Counted from the first letter of the stretch, positions 27,330-39,400 are shown. The stretch: 64,000 bases of DNA from Diphasiastrum complanatum (GCA_029204225.1 CM055100.1:28906649-28970648); one strand, 5' to 3'. The notes: a model not told the origin generated them from the letters alone. Program-made: numbers and translations.

Positions 27330-27880
27330 TGTGAAAGTTTTTAGATCCAAACCTACAAAATGATCTTTGGTTAGAAAAACAAGCAATTCACCAATCATAA
27401 ATTTGTTCTCCGTACAATAACAGTAAGCTTTTGTATTTCACACCTGTGGATCTGAATATAGCTTTTAATGAACATTCTACACACAAAACTGCAAGATATC
27501 ACAAGTATAGTGCACCAATGAATAGTAGAACCCAAGAGAACCATGTATAAGCATGAATGAGATAAGAGAGAGAGAATTGTATCTCTTCCCACGAGTTACA
27601 TCCTTTTATAGCAGGTACAAACCTAAATTCAAACTTGGTTTCCCTCCATAATAGAAAACCCTACTATTATTGTGACTAGATTCAATGTCTACTACTCAAA
27701 TTTGAATCTACTGAAATTCGTGTAATATGAATTCCCAAACTTTCCAAAAGTGTTTATTCAAATGCTTTTAGACTAACATAACTTTGAAAAGTCAAACTCT
27801 AAGTCTAATATGAAATTCGCCTCAAATGCCAAATAAACAAATGTAACAAATATGACTAAACTAGTTGACTCTCTCTCACA
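27330..27880 (-). repeat. 3' LTR of inner Copia
   Basis: It shares its sequence with 30042-30692 and with four other LTRs in the window (32784-33421, 34908-35514, 44450-45117, 48618-48972). It lacks about 100 bases present in the partner around the ACCAATCTTGCCAATG block. The polypurine tract (GAAGAGCGAGTG on the minus strand) adjoins at about 27,881. Confidence 0.9.
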
Positions 27881-27953
27881 CTCGCTCTTCAACTAGTTTT
27901 AACATGGACTTTGATAACACTCCAAGTGATGTCCTATGCTTCATAAACAAGTC

Positions 27954-29460
27954 TTATTCCAATGCTTTGGTGAAGATATCAACTACACATTCCCTTGAAG
28001 AAACATGTTGAAGCTCCACCTCCTTTATCATGACTTGCTCCCTCACATAGTGATATGGCACCTCAATATGATTGCTCCTAGCATGAAAGATAGGATTGGT
28101 TTCCAACTTTTGGGCTGATAGGTTGTCACAAAAGATGATTGGGCTCTCTGGAAAATCCAGCAAGTGAAGATCCTTGATCATCCTCTTGATCCATACCATC
28201 TCCTTTGTGCAATGTGTAAGTGCTTTGTACTCGGCCTCACTAGATGACAATGAGATAGTGGCTTGTTTCTTCGACATCCCTGATATAGCTCCATCACCTA
28301 TGAAAATACAATAAGCACTTATGTATTTCCTATCCATTTTATCTCCAGCATAGTCCGAATATGAAAATCCAAACAAGTTAGATGATGATCCCTCATACAA
28401 TATGCCAAAATCTCGAGTTTGTGCCAATCCCTTTGATTGCACACTCACCATCACTGGTCGTGTAGATCACCCTCTTGTCATATCCATATGCCAACAAAGA
28501 AGTGAAGTACTCTTTGTGAAAAGTCATGTGTGAACTTGCTACACTATAGATCCACCATGATCCTCCATCATTAGCAAGCATACATGAAGACATCACAAAA
28601 GCATCATCATTTGCATCTTGAACATCAAAACCATCTTTATCAAGAGTAAGATTACCTTGCTTGTCTCCTTGATCTCTCTTCTTCTTGTAGCACTCACTTG
28701 CAAAGTGTCCTTTGATGTCACAATAGAAGCACTTGAGCTTTGATCCATCTTTCTTTTTGCCATTTGAAGAAGCCTCCCCTTGATCTTGCCCTTTAGACCA
28801 CTTACTTTTGCTTTTTCCCTTGATTTTGCCCTTGATGAACATAGCCTCCTCTCCAGCTTGAGATGTTCATGAAAATCCACCTCTTGTTTGAAGCCTATAT
28901 TCTTCATTGATCAAGATCTCTTTAAGATCAATCAAACTTGGCAAAGTCTTTTGAATAGCAAGATTTTGAACAATGTTAGCATAAGCATCCAACAATCCAT
29001 TAAGAATAAATTGGAAAAACTCTCCTTCCTTAATGCTCTCATCAATGCAAGCTAACTCATCATTCAATGCTGTCACTCTCAAAATAAAAGTACTTGGACT
29101 TTCTTCACTCTTTTGCAAACAAGAGAAGATTTTCCTTCTTAGAGTCAACCCTCTAGAAGTAGACTTAGATTCATAAATCTTCTTCAATGAATCCCAAGCA
29201 TCCTTTGATGAAGTACTCTTATCAACTTACTTGAGAAGCTCATTGGTAACATTTATCTTTATCATGTGTAGAGCCCTTTTGGCCCTCTCGTCATACCTCA
29301 TTTGATCTTGTTGTGTTGCTGGTCTCTCCTCCAAACCTACAACAATATCCAAAACATCATTCATCTCAAGAAGTTATTCCATCCACACTTTCCACAATGA
29401 ATAGTTACTTAAGGTGAGCCTATCATTGGCTTCCAACATGACTCCACTTGATGTAGCCAT
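27954..29460 (-). pseudogene. Copia gag-protease fused to RNase H (pol deleted)
   Basis: Minus strand, start ATG at 29460 (MATSSG). The gag domain includes [10 protein letters not shown] and LPSLIDLKEILINEEYRLQ. The Zn knuckle is CFYCDIKGHFASEC. Protease reads WWIYSVASSHMT where [12 protein letters not shown] is expected, so the catalytic Asp is Tyr. Near 28,456 the frame passes directly to the RT-RNase H linker and RNase H: YSDYAGDKMDRKY, MSKKQATISLSSSEAEYKAL, IFHARSNHIEVPYHYVRE and VVDIFTKALE. Integrase and RT are gone. Several frame changes occur in gag. Confidence 0.85.
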
Positions 29461-30026
29461 GTAGCACTAACCTGATCCTCTCTTTCAACCTATTTCAATG
29501 CACAAAGCACTCCTTTGTACAACAACAAATGTTTTCAAAAGGAAATCACGAAGATATGAAACTTCTCAATTCTCTTCTAACACTTATACCAAGCAAATGA
29601 ACACATAGAATAGTGAAATTTTGATCAACCTATGATCTATCCTCAATATAATGACTCTTGGCACTTTCTAAGATTGAAACACACTCAAATGAAGTCCAGT
29701 CACAATCTAGAGATCCAATCAATATTAGGACAAAATCACAAAAAAATTGACTATTTCAAAATCTACATGCAAATGATATGCAATCTTGTAGCCACCACTT
29801 AGGCTTTTCCAATGCTCTAAAAATAGGCCATTTCTAGTAAGTATGTTTGGAAATTAGAATTTATCAAGAATATAATCCTATTTAGAGTTTTGAACTACAA
29901 AAGATCCAATCTACATATGCAAGAAACTCGATTTTGGTGTAGAATCCAATTTAGCATGCTCTAGCACTGATATCTTCTCCAAATCATTGATAGATGTGAA
30001 TGATTTCTTCATAACCTGAAACAAAA

Positions 30027-30038
30027 GCTCTGATGCCA
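30027..30038 (-). promoter_or_regulatory. Primer-binding site of inner Copia
   Basis: On the minus strand TGGCATCAGAGC, one mismatch from the initiator tRNA-Met complement, three bases from the 5' LTR. Confidence 0.8.
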
Positions 30039-30041
30039 TCA

Positions 30042-30692
30042 TGTGAAAGTTTTCAGATCTATTAAGATCCAAACCTACAAAATGATCTTTGGTTAGAAAA
30101 ACAAGTAATTTACCAATCTTGCCAATGTAGAAAAATCAGCATCTACACTAAGAATGAGATGCAAGATATAATAGATCTTAATCAAACATGAACCAAAACA
30201 TAAAATAAATTTGTGTCAGTACAATAACAGTAAGCTACTGTATTTCACACTTGTGGATCTGAAAATACCTTTTAATGAACATTCTACACACAAAATTGCA
30301 AGATTTCACAAGTATAGTGCACCAATGGATAGTAGAACCCAAGAGAACCATGTATAAGCATGAATGAGATAAGAGAGAGAGAATTGTATCTCTCTCTTCC
30401 CACGAGTTACATACTTTTATAGCATGTCCAAAGCTAAATTCAAACTTGGTTTCCCTCCATGATAGAAAACCCTACTATTATGGTGACTAGATTCAATGTC
30501 TCTACTACTCAAATTTGAATCTACTAAAACTCGTGTAATATGAATATCCACACTTCTCAAAAGTGTTTATTAAAATGCTTTTAGACTAATATAACTTTGA
30601 GAAATCAAACTCTAAGTCTAATATGAAATTGGCCTCAAATGCCAAATAAGCAAATGTAGCAAATATGACTAAACTAGTTGAAATCTCTCACA
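30042..30692 (-). repeat. 5' LTR of inner Copia
   Basis: 651 bp with TGTGAGAG...CTTTCACA ends on the element strand; the primer site adjoins. The short GA run in the middle (near 30,369) is the position at which a relative at 48,925 is joined to a LINE tail. Confidence 0.9.
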
Positions 30693-30780
30693 AGCTTTGG
30701 TTAAAGAAAAGCGTCTTCTATTTACGAAGATATTAAATTTAAAGATAATCTAAAATTTTGAAGTCGAATCAAGGGGGAAG

Positions 30781-31626
30781 TGTTGGAAATCTAATTCCAC
30801 TTCAACCATTTGATCCAGTTGCCACTGTATTAGCTACTAACTATTTCTTTCAGGTATCTACGACAGAGTCCCAGACCTGGTTACTTATATGAGAACTTGC
30901 TACAGAGAAGAACCTATAGATCTACACACAAGTTCAAAGATAGGGTTTGTGACACTATTGCAAAGTCTATCGAATAAGCATAGTCATTCAATAGTTTGAT
31001 TATTTGCCAAGTCTCACAACTCCAACATTCCAAACTATCGAATACTCTCCAGAAGCCATCCAAATCTAATGACAAAACTAACATCTCGAACTATTGTTAT
31101 TGATATCGAGCCTTCACGTCCACTTTACTTCACAATCAGTCCAAGGCTAACATGTTAAGTAACTACATTGTGTACATAAACTGATTTAGATGCACATTCT
31201 AAAAAATCTAGATATAGAAGTTTTTTCTAGTTTAGTACAGAACAACTATTAAATGTCTTTTTATTATCAGATGATTTCTCTGATCTTTCTGATCTGGACC
31301 ATCGAGCTAATGACATTCTTTCTATTTAGCCTAGATTTATCATTCAATTCTAAAATGATCTTCTAGGCTTGTATTTCTTTTATAGCAATCTCATGTACAT
31401 TTGTGCATCTTAATTATATTTTGAGTTCTTTGAATTATCGTATAATGTGTGAATGGTAATTGCTATTTCTAAATTTATGTTTTTAAATCGAATGATTTTT
31501 AATTTTCTTATGTGTTGAGTCGAATGAGTCAAATATCAGAATCACGACTGTCCTTGACGCCTTCAGATTCTGTATCTATGGTTGTCTTTGAAATACTTTC
31601 CCACTTCTTGTTGGGAATTTCCAACA
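30781..31626 (+). repeat. 3' LTR of outer Copia
   Basis: Starts TGTTGGAAAT right after a polypurine tract and ends ATTTCCAACA: a perfect 10-base inverted terminal repeat. 846 bp. Right flank is a minus-strand Gypsy integrase relic. Confidence 0.85.
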
Positions 31627-32660
31627 GATGTAACAAACCAACTGCTTTGAGTCTTTCCGCTTTATTTACTTGGCACTATTCACACCTTTGAACATATGCC
31701 TCGACATGACCTTTCATTTTTGGCCAAAAAAATTCTCTTTTAACAAGGTCAAGTGTCCTCTATATACGAGGGTGTCCCGCGCTGAGGCTATCGTGGCACT
31801 CGTTTCAGGATTTGGGCCCTAATGTCTGCGATATTTGGTACACAAACTTTTCCTCTATGGAAATGTAAACCATTCCAAATGGAATAGTTATCAAGTATCT
31901 TCTTTTTGTGAGACTTCTTGGAATCCTACTTTACAAGATTATTTCTCACAATAGAGCTTCCTGCCATGACTTCTTGCCAAATACAACCGAAATACTCATT
32001 GGTTTGACAAAGATCTCACAAAGAAAGATACAACTTGGATTGGAACTCAGCAAAGCATAACTGATTAACCTCTTCAATCTGGCTCAAAGCATCAGCAACA
32101 CAATTCGAGTATTGTGATGGTACTTAATGTCAAATTTGAACTCCTGAATGAGTTCCGACCAACGGGCCTTACGACCCCTAAGTTCCGAGGTATCACAGAT
32201 ATACTTAAGAGACTCGTGATCCATCATAACCATGAATTTAGATCCATACAAATAATGTCTCCAGATCTTTAACCATGGATGATAACAAAAAGTTCCTTCT
32301 CATAAGTAGAATATCTACTTTGAGTTGGGTCCCCGACTTCTTGCTTTCGAAAGCCACAGGTCTACCATCATGGTGAAAGACTGCACCCACTGCATAGTCA
32401 CTAGCATCAGTTTCCACCAGGAAAGATTTGCACATCTTCAAAGCCTCAAAGCTTTGATTAAGTTCATCGGTCCAAACAACAGGTGGACTGATTTTCGAAT
32501 GCCTTCCGGCTTTCTTCTTATAACCCTTTTTAGTTAGGAAAGACAATACATCAACATTCAACTTATGAGTAACAAAATAACCAAACAACTGCGTCTTGCT
32601 TACCAAATAATGATGGATAAAAAAACATGTGATGCCAACTTGGAGACTACCGTGCATATA
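31627..32660 (-). pseudogene. Gypsy RNase H-integrase relic
   Basis: Minus strand from 32,660 down: VVWTDELNQSFEALK, FLVETDASDYAVGAV and GRPVAFESKK (RNase H), then MMDHESLKYI, GRKARWSELIQEFKFDI, then the integrase zinc domain (CHDSLSAGHPRI ... REFFWPKMKGHVEAYVQRC ... [13 protein letters not shown]) cut off at 31,627 by the Copia LTR. Stops interrupt it. The same domains appear in better order in the Gypsy relic at 54,866-57,300, which is probably a relative. Confidence 0.85.
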
Positions 32661-32783
32661 ACCATGCAGCTCACCTAATCACTCGCCAAAGTATCAACGG
32701 TCACTCCCTGAGTAACCATCTCCATCCCTGTTGGCTCACAACCATGGGCATGCTGGATCCACATCGCCCCATAACGCACTCCA

Positions 32784-33421
32784 TGTGAAAGATTTCAACT
32801 AGTTTTGCTATTTTGGTCATATTTGTATATTTGGCAATTGAGGCCAATTTTCACATTAGACTTAGATTTTGACTTTTCAAAGTTATATTAGTCTAAAAGA
32901 GTTTGAATAAACACTTTTGGAAAGTGTGGGAAACTATAGAACACGAGTTTTAGAGATTCAAGTTTAAATTAGAATCTAGTCCTCATTAACGCTAAATTTT
33001 TCATTATGGAGGAACCCAAAGTTCAAAGTTAGGTTTGGACCTGTTATAAAAGAATGTAACTCATGGAAAGAGAAGGCATTTTCTCTCTCTTATCTCATTC
33101 ATGCTTATACATGGTTCTCTTTGGGTTCTATTGTCCATTGGTGCACTATACTTGTGATATCTTGCAATTTTGTGTGTAGAATGTTCATTAAATGCTATTT
33201 TCAGAACTACACGTGTGAAATACAATAAGTTACTATTTTTGTATGGACATCAATATTATTTTATGTTTTGACTGATGTTTGATCAAGATCTATTAGAGTT
33301 TGCATCGCATTCATAGTGTAGATGTTGGTTTATCTACATTGGCAAGATTTGTGAGTTGCTTGTTTTTCTAACCGAAGATCAAAGGGATATTTTGGATCTT
33401 AATGATCTGAAATTCTTCACA
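32784..33421 (+). repeat. Solo Copia LTR with CTCCA target duplication
   Basis: 638 bp, TGTGAAAG at the left and TTCTTCACA at the right, flanked on both sides by CTCCA (32779-32783 and 33422-33426). Same LTR family as the inner Copia but on the plus strand. A solo LTR with matching target duplication is the product of recombination between the two LTRs of one insertion. Confidence 0.9.
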
Positions 33422-33426
33422 CTCCA

Positions 33427-34907
33427 TGCCCTCAGGATATGTACCACCACTAGGCACACTTCATGCCACCTACCTCCAAGTAGGCTTGACCCATCGCTAG
33501 GTCACCATCCTGCTATCCAAGTCGATCACCAAAGCATCATTTGCCTCTCCTGGCTCCTAGCAGTGTCGCTCGCTCTCCCTGGCTATGTGCCACTCGACAC
33601 CATGCCAACTCAAGCTCATCAATGAGTTGTCGCTCACGGGATCTTGAGAGTAATTTCTCCCAGATCATACTTAGGTATATGGCTCTAAGTGACTTCCTCT
33701 AGGCTTATTCCTGATCTCACCACCTGTAAATCTGAACCATACAGGTTCCAAAACTTGTGCCAAGCCTAGACTCCTACAAATACAACCAAATGCATGAAAG
33801 ATATAGGTAGCTTATCCACACCCATGATGGTAGATGCCTCCCCATCAATGACAATGCCAAAGATTGGCTCCCTATTGTAATGCCAACTTGTACTCCCAAA
33901 TGAGCACACCATGAAATCCTCGTCATCAGTGTCCTCTCTAGTAGATCACTAGCAAAACACCATCATGGTGTCTGCCCTCCGATCACGCCCAACCGTGCGA
34001 TCTCCATTAGCTCTCCATCCTAGAGCTGGCTCACAAATCTTCATGCTTTGCCCATTTGCGTTTGCAGTTTTCTGATTTCATCATGAATCGCACATGTAAG
34101 TCATGTCCAATGACTCAAGTCCAATATGAGATAGTTGTCCCCTGATGATCATCCCATGTCATCCTATAGTCCATTCCTATCAGGTATCCCAATGCCATCC
34201 CTGATCACGAAGATCTGAGCATCTACCCTGTAGTGCCCACTTGTATTCCCCCAAGCTAGCTCCAAGCTGCTCCTGTTAATGATTCCAAACCATTCCCTGA
34301 GAATACACTGAGATGTGAACTCCAAAGCCACCGTCAAGTCCTTGGGCATACCATGTCTACCTCTCACCTGTGATTGCTTGCCCTCTCAAAACTGTCACCA
34401 ATGATGAGTAGTCACGCCGCCAAACTGCAGTTTTGTAACCAAAACTAGCTTTCTCCACACAATTCTGCTATCATTCGTCCCCATACCGCATTTACCGCTT
34501 CCAAACACCCTGTTACCCTATTAGAAGTAAGTAATAATGATTTGAAGTGATAATGCCTCATTGTACCGACCTGTAGCAGGTTTTACTAGCCAAAAATTAT
34601 CCCAAATTTGGCCCTACGGTACCAAAATGGAGAATGTAGCCCATCACTAGGTCACCTGCAATCCACTCGATGGAATGGTAATAAAAACTCTCCAAAACAT
34701 GTTTCTCCCTATTCGATGACATCATTTGACCGTTGGCTCTAAGCAGCCACTTTCAGGGGTCATTTTGGCCCAAAGATGGCCAAAATAGGTGCCCTCTAGC
34801 CTAAGATAGGCCCAAAACAATTTTTGCCTTGCAAAATGAACTGGAACTTCTTTTCGAAGTTTCTTAATGAACATAAGTCCAATTTGAACCCCTTTCTGGA
34901 TTTACCT
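33427..34907. other. No gene recognised, probably old retroelement sequence
   Basis: C-rich and continuous with the sequence left of the solo LTR (32,690-32,783). A minus-strand frame at 34,164-34,367 (GNTSGHYRVDAQIFVIRDG) and a loosely similar stretch near 33,820-33,905 hint at an internal repeat, but no known domain is recognised. Confidence 0.4.
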
Positions 34908-35514
34908 AATCTTTGGTTAGAAATAGATCAACTCTACCAATCTTGCCAATGTGGAAAAATCAACATCTACTCTATGAAAGAGATGCAACCTCAATAAGAA
35001 CTTGATCAAACATCAAACACAAGATATGATGAAGTTGTTGTTCATACAAAAATGGTACCTTACTGTATTTCACACGTGGATCCGAAAATAGCATAAAATA
35101 AGCATTCTACATACAAGATTGCAGGATATCACAAAGATAATGCACCAATGGATAGATGAACCCAAGAGAACTCATGTATAAGCATGAAGTGAGATAAGAG
35201 AGATAAAATGTCTCTTTCCATGAGTGTACAACTATATATAGCATATTCATGACTCATTAATGAGTTTGGCTTCTCTCCATAACAAAAACCAAGCACTAAT
35301 GTGGACTAGATTCAAATGTATCCACATTCAAAGTGAATCTTCTAAAACTCGTGTACTACACTTTCCCACAGTTCCAAAAAGTGTTTATTCAAATTCTTTT
35401 AGACTAATTTAACTTTGAAAAGTCAAACTCTAAGTCTAATATGAAAATTGGCCTCAATTGTGTATTTTATCAAACTATGACCAATCTTGACTAAACTAGT
35501 TGAAATATTTCACA
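34908..35514 (-). repeat. Copia LTR (3', left end decayed)
   Basis: Similarity to the family begins at about CTAATCTTTGGTTAG (34,908) and runs to TTTCACA at 35514. It includes the ACACGTGGATCCGAAAATA and GTATAAGCATGAA boxes shared by all family LTRs. Confidence 0.8.
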
Positions 35515-36424
35515 ATCCCTCTTCAATTAGTTTTAGCTTAACCATAGAACTTTGATCCAACTTTAGAATGATCTCCATCCTAAGTGTAGACTTCCTTTCT
35601 AATGTTCTAAAGTAACTTCCACAATTGATATAGAGAATAGTGTCCAAATTGGATGCTTCACTATTTCTTACATCAATTATACACATCAACATGTAACTAG
35701 AACATGAAGAACCAAATAGAATGTAAATGAGATTAATCCTCCATGCTATCAGCTTTGAACTCTCTGAAAAATTACAGCAACCAAACAATAAATGTGAGTG
35801 ATAACCATTTGTTTGCTTGTATCCTCCCTCGTTATCCTTTCTTGCCATGTATCCACCATGAAACTCCATGATTGAGCCTCCATCTCCATCTTTCCACAAG
35901 ATGTCATCATCACTTGATGACTTGATCATGAATGAGTGATATAATGCACCTCCAATAGCTTCATTTCCATCAGCAAAACCAGCCAAGAATGCTAGTACAA
36001 CTCCAACATCAAAATGATGCTTGCCAATGTAGCTAGTTTGACCATATCTTGACAATTTGCACACATCCACATGAAATTGTTCAAACACGAGATAGGACAA
36101 GTAAAGCAAACTTGAACAACACTTTCTTGCTGCTCCTTTGACCTTACTTGAGTCTTCAATAACTTGAAAAAATAGATCCATAACATCTTTGCCAATTGAC
36201 TCTCCTTTGATGCTCTTGACTAGCTCCAAATTCCCGCTTTTCCTTTTTATGTAGTTGAAGCCCTTTGAGATCAACGTCTTGATCATCAACTTGACCATCA
36301 AATACTCTTTGTCCATCGCTTCTCTCCAAAGATCAGAGTCTGATTGGCTAAGTGCCTCTTCGACTATAGTTGGTTCCTGCATTAAAAGACAGACAAACTC
36401 ATGAATATACCTCATGGGTGTCAA
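35510..36424 (-). CDS. Unknown 304-codon frame in a Copia relative
   Basis: Open for 304 codons. The N-terminal 40 residues are the start of a Copia RT (EPTIVEEALSQSDSDLWREA, AMDKEY). The rest matches no family I know but is shared with the minus-strand frames 45113-45868 and 45944-46420 of the element at 44,450. Shared boxes include [37 protein letters not shown] and LDTILYIN. The C-terminus overlaps the polypurine tract and LTR edge. Two hydrophobic stretches ([31 protein letters not shown]) could be membrane segments. Differences between the two copies look mostly amino-acid changing, so this may be neutral non-coding sequence that happens to be open. Confidence 0.45.
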   Translation of the reverse strand: MTPMRYIHEFVCLLMQEPTIVEEALSQSDSDLWREAMDKEYLMVKLMIKTLISKGFNYIKRKSGNLELVKSIKGESIGKDVMDLFFQVIEDSSKVKGAARKCCSSLLYLSYLVFEQFHVDVCKLSRYGQTSYIGKHHFDVGVVLAFLAGFADGNEAIGGALYHSFMIKSSSDDDILWKDGDGGSIMEFHGGYMARKDNEGGYKQTNGYHSHLLFGCCNFSESSKLIAWRINLIYILFGSSCSSYMLMCIIDVRNSEASNLDTILYINCGSYFRTLERKSTLRMEIILKLDQSSMVKLKLIEEGL

Positions 36425-36429
36425 TTTTT

Positions 36430-37068
36430 AGAGAAAAATGACAAATATTGACTGTATTATCAATCATTAAGAGTTATTGATTGCTTAATCCAAAGATCTA
36501 TCAAGTTCTAGGTGTTAGATCTTGATCTAGATGCTTTACACTATGATTTAAGCAAGAGCAATGGATCAAATGATCAAAGACATGGATGGGCGGCCTCACA
36601 CGTGTGTGGGAGCCATATGTGCCCATTTCCCAAAGTTGACTATTCTCGTTGGCTAGAAAACAAAAAGCTAGACTTCCACATTTATAGGAATATTTTCTAT
36701 AAAATAGGATCTAATGAAATCTTCCTATCTTATCTTCTAGAAGCTTATCCACACATGTGAATGGTATCTTGACATGTGTGAGTAATAACTCATTCACATG
36801 GAAGTCCAATCTATTTACACAAAGTTTGACCAATTTGACCATTTTCAAGATTCTACTCAAAGGTCAATCTCACACTAGTGTGGATCAAGCTAAAATCAAT
36901 CTATCTTTATAAAAATGACTTATGTACCTTCTTTCAAACGTGGGAACAGACTCCACACGTGTGAGATCCTATCAAGATCAAATAACTTGAGATCTACAAG
37001 GTACATCAAGTTGGAAGTGATATTTTAACAGTGGGATGTGTGCGCACTCGGTTCGATCTTCTTGGAGG
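36430..37068. other. No gene recognised
   Basis: AT-rich, with repeated CACACGTGTG/CACATGTG palindromic words near 36,598, 36,755 and 36,958. It lies between two Copia relics and has no LTR ends. Confidence 0.4.
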
Positions 37069-38110
37069 TCACATTGGCTGATGATCCATTCCTTGGTCAG
37101 GCTGTTGATGAGTAACAACAATGTCTTCCTCTAATTCATTGTCGAGTAGTTGGTTGACTATCAGCATGATGGAACCTGAGCCTCGAATTGTCATATCGGT
37201 GGTAGGTGTAGAAGGTTCACATGGAACTTTACCTTTTCCTTTGAAGTCGATGAACTGATCCTCGATAAAGACTATATCCCTGTTGAATAAAATCTGCTGG
37301 GTATCGGGTTCATACAGCTTATAGGTATTGTCGGAGAAAGTGTAGCCGATCATTATGGGTTTTAGACTTTGGAAGTCCAATTTCTTTCTTTTCTCCTTCG
37401 GAATCTGCACGTAGGCGATGCAACCGAATACTCGCAGGTTCTTCAATGAAGGTTTAGATCCTGTCCAAACCTCATGGGGTGTTTTGCCTCAGAGGGCCTT
37501 AGTTGAATATCTATTCTGGATGTAAGCTGCAGTGGAAATAGCTTCAGCCTAGAAGCTCTTTGGCTATGATGCGTGTGCCAGCATGCATTTGGCTGATTAC
37601 CATGGTATGATTCTTCCTCTCGACTAAGCCATCTGACTGAGGCGGATAGAGAGTGTAAAAAATTTCTATTTATCTTTTCAGGAAATTTGATTTCAGGATC
37701 CTAAGCAAGCGACTACAGAACACAGATCATAAAAGATTCAAGCAACGAAATGACACAAATAATGAGATGTACAAGAAGTGAGTAATTGTATTCTGTGTTT
37801 TCCTCTAGTGTGTTTTTGTCATTTGGTTGTAGGGACGAACCTCAAACACTTTTCCTTCGGCCTTAGGGGTGTGTTTGACCTTCGGTTCGGTGTTCGGTTC
37901 GATGTTCGGTTTGGCCTTCGAGATCTTTTCGTCATTCGAAAAATCTTCATTTTCCGGGATCTCTGCAGCAAAGTTGCAGGAGTTCACTATTTTTGACAGG
38001 GAGTGATAAACTGATGTTCAATGTCTTGGCTCTAGCAGTACTCCTTGAATTTGGTAGAGATGTACTCTCCACCGTTGTGGACCTCAGGGCTTTGATCTTC
38101 TTACCAGTTT
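37069..38110 (-). pseudogene. Copia integrase relic 1
   Basis: Minus strand. The stretch 37,446-37,640 reads QSDGLVERKNHTMV, KTPHEVWTGSKPSLKNLRVF, then GCIAYVQIP, KKLDFQSLKPIMIGYTFS, LYEPDTQQILFNRDIVFIED: the integrase C-terminal region. After an insert of about 350 bases (37,645-38,010), the catalytic core reappears as LRSTTVESTSL near 38,090 in place of a LRSDNGGEY-type box. Frames are broken. Confidence 0.75.
37860..37925 (+). repeat. TTCGGTTCG-rich short repeat
   Basis: Four or five imperfect units of GTTCGGTTCGGT or GTTCGGTTTGG in a row inside the insert that splits the integrase relic. Similar GGTTCGAACC words occur at 42,470-42,650. Confidence 0.65.
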
Positions 38111-38480
38111 CTTTCTCTGCACACTATTTGAAGATTTTGAAGCATTAATGTTTCTCATGATGCCATATGTATATTTATTCACAAAATATTTTTTGACGTT
38201 ATTTAATATCAATAATTATCTCAAAGTTTGGATCCATGCGTTGCGGCTATTCGTCTTCTAGTTAACTACACATGTTACTAGTGGGGTTGAGTCACTAGAG
38301 CTGCACAAGCAGACTAGAAATTCAGTCGAAGTAAAATCAACAAATTTCTCTCTCATACGTGGCATTTCTTAGAAGGCCCTTTTGGTGTATGGATTTTTTC
38401 TAATGATAGCATAGACATTTGAACATTCGAAGGTGCTTCAGACTCGGCTTGTAACCATAATAGGCTTAGAAAAGAGTCTT

Positions 38481-39400
38481 TTAGTCCACATCTTTAAGGT
38501 GAATAATTCTACAGCTAGCAAGCGGTAAAGATAACTTCAGTTCAAAATTTCTTAGATGGCTGAGATTTGATAACATCGTTCGCGTTGCATCTAGTATGTC
38601 TGGTTCTTCCTTTCGGCTACTCCGTTCTGTTGTAGGGTGTAGCTGGTGGTGAAATGGTGATGCATGCCGCACGAAGAAAGATAGTCTGACATTTCGTCTA
38701 ACATGTATTCTCCACCACAATCGGTACATAGGGTCTTGATCTTTCGTCCAGTTTGTGTCTCAGCAAACTCCTTGAATTATTGAAATAGTTGAATGTCTCA
38801 GACTTGTTCTTGATGAACATTGTTCGGGTAAATATGGAATAATCATCGATAAAAGCGATAAAATATAGTGCAGTTCCCAAAGAGGTGCTCATAGGGTTTC
38901 ACAAATCACTGTTAATCAATTCTAGAATGGACTTAGCTCTTGTGGCTTGTCTTTTGGGAAATCTTGATCTAGGTTGTTTTCCTAATAAGCACATCTCACC
39001 GACATTTTTAGTGTCGGTGAATGCAACATTGAAGCTCATATCCTTCACCATGTAATGGTGATGCGTGTACAAGATAGCTCTCATATTCAAGTGTCCTAGT
39101 CATTGATGCCATAATTGGGCATTAGAATTGCTCACATTCATTGTAAGTGCATGTTCTTGACTCAAGATATACAAGTTTTCTTGTCTGGTTGTAGAAGAAA
39201 TTTCATTCGAATCTTTGTCTAAAATAGTACATTGTTTAGCATTAAACAAGGCTCGATATCCTTGATCTATAATATTGCTAATAGATAATAGATTCTTTGT
39301 TAATTTGGGTACATAAAGTACAACAATGATTAATCTTGAAATGCCATCTGAGAACTTGAGAATTGTTTGAAGACAATCACTCACAGTTAGTTATTACTTA
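38481..39400 (-). pseudogene. Copia integrase relic 2 with GAG-pre-integrase domain
   Basis: Minus strand from 39,400: VLYVPKLTKNLLSISNIID, then LFNAKQCTILDKDS, ENLYILSQEHAL and WHQ, LGHLNMRAI (GAG-pre-integrase), MCLLGKQPRSRFPKR, a decayed FIDDYSIFTRTMFIKNKSE, then LCTDCGGEYMLDEM (core; one Asp lies in TDCGGEY where TDNGGEY is typical) and HHFTTSYTLQQNGVAERKNQT. Numerous stops. Confidence 0.8.

Larger units (their letters stand above)
27330..30692 (-). mobile_element. Inner Copia element with two LTRs and 5-bp target duplication
   Basis: Complete in outline: 3' LTR at 27330-27880, internal region, 5' LTR at 30042-30692. It is flanked by the direct repeat AGCTT (27325-27329 and 30693-30697), and insertion split the outer Copia's pol. 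LTR ends are TGTGAGAG...CTTTCACA read on the element strand. The LTRs differ in length (551 against 651 bp) mainly because the left one lacks a block of about 100 bases. The internal region lacks integrase and RT, so it is non-autonomous. Confidence 0.9.
25473..31626 (+). mobile_element. Outer Copia element, interrupted by a nested Copia
   Basis: Primer sites at 25473-25544, integrase end, RT and RNase H remnants to 27329, then the inner element 27330-30692, then the last codons of pol, a polypurine tract (AAGGGGGAAG, 30771-30780) and the 3' LTR 30781-31626. The pol frame resumes after the insertion (FTEA before; L-VKEKRLLFTK after), which fixes the nesting order. No matching 5' LTR was found. 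The right end falls in a Gypsy integrase relic, so this element itself inserted into an older Gypsy. Confidence 0.8.
34908..36424 (-). mobile_element. Truncated Copia relative: 3' LTR plus unknown frame
   Basis: The LTR at 34908-35514 (left end decayed, right end ATATTTCACA) is followed on the minus strand by a polypurine-type sequence (GAAGAGGGATTG) and a long open frame. The frame begins with the Copia RT entry box and then departs from pol. No 5' LTR was found: sequence right of 36,430 is unrelated to this LTR family. It belongs to the same LTR family as the elements at 27,330 and 44,450. Confidence 0.75.
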
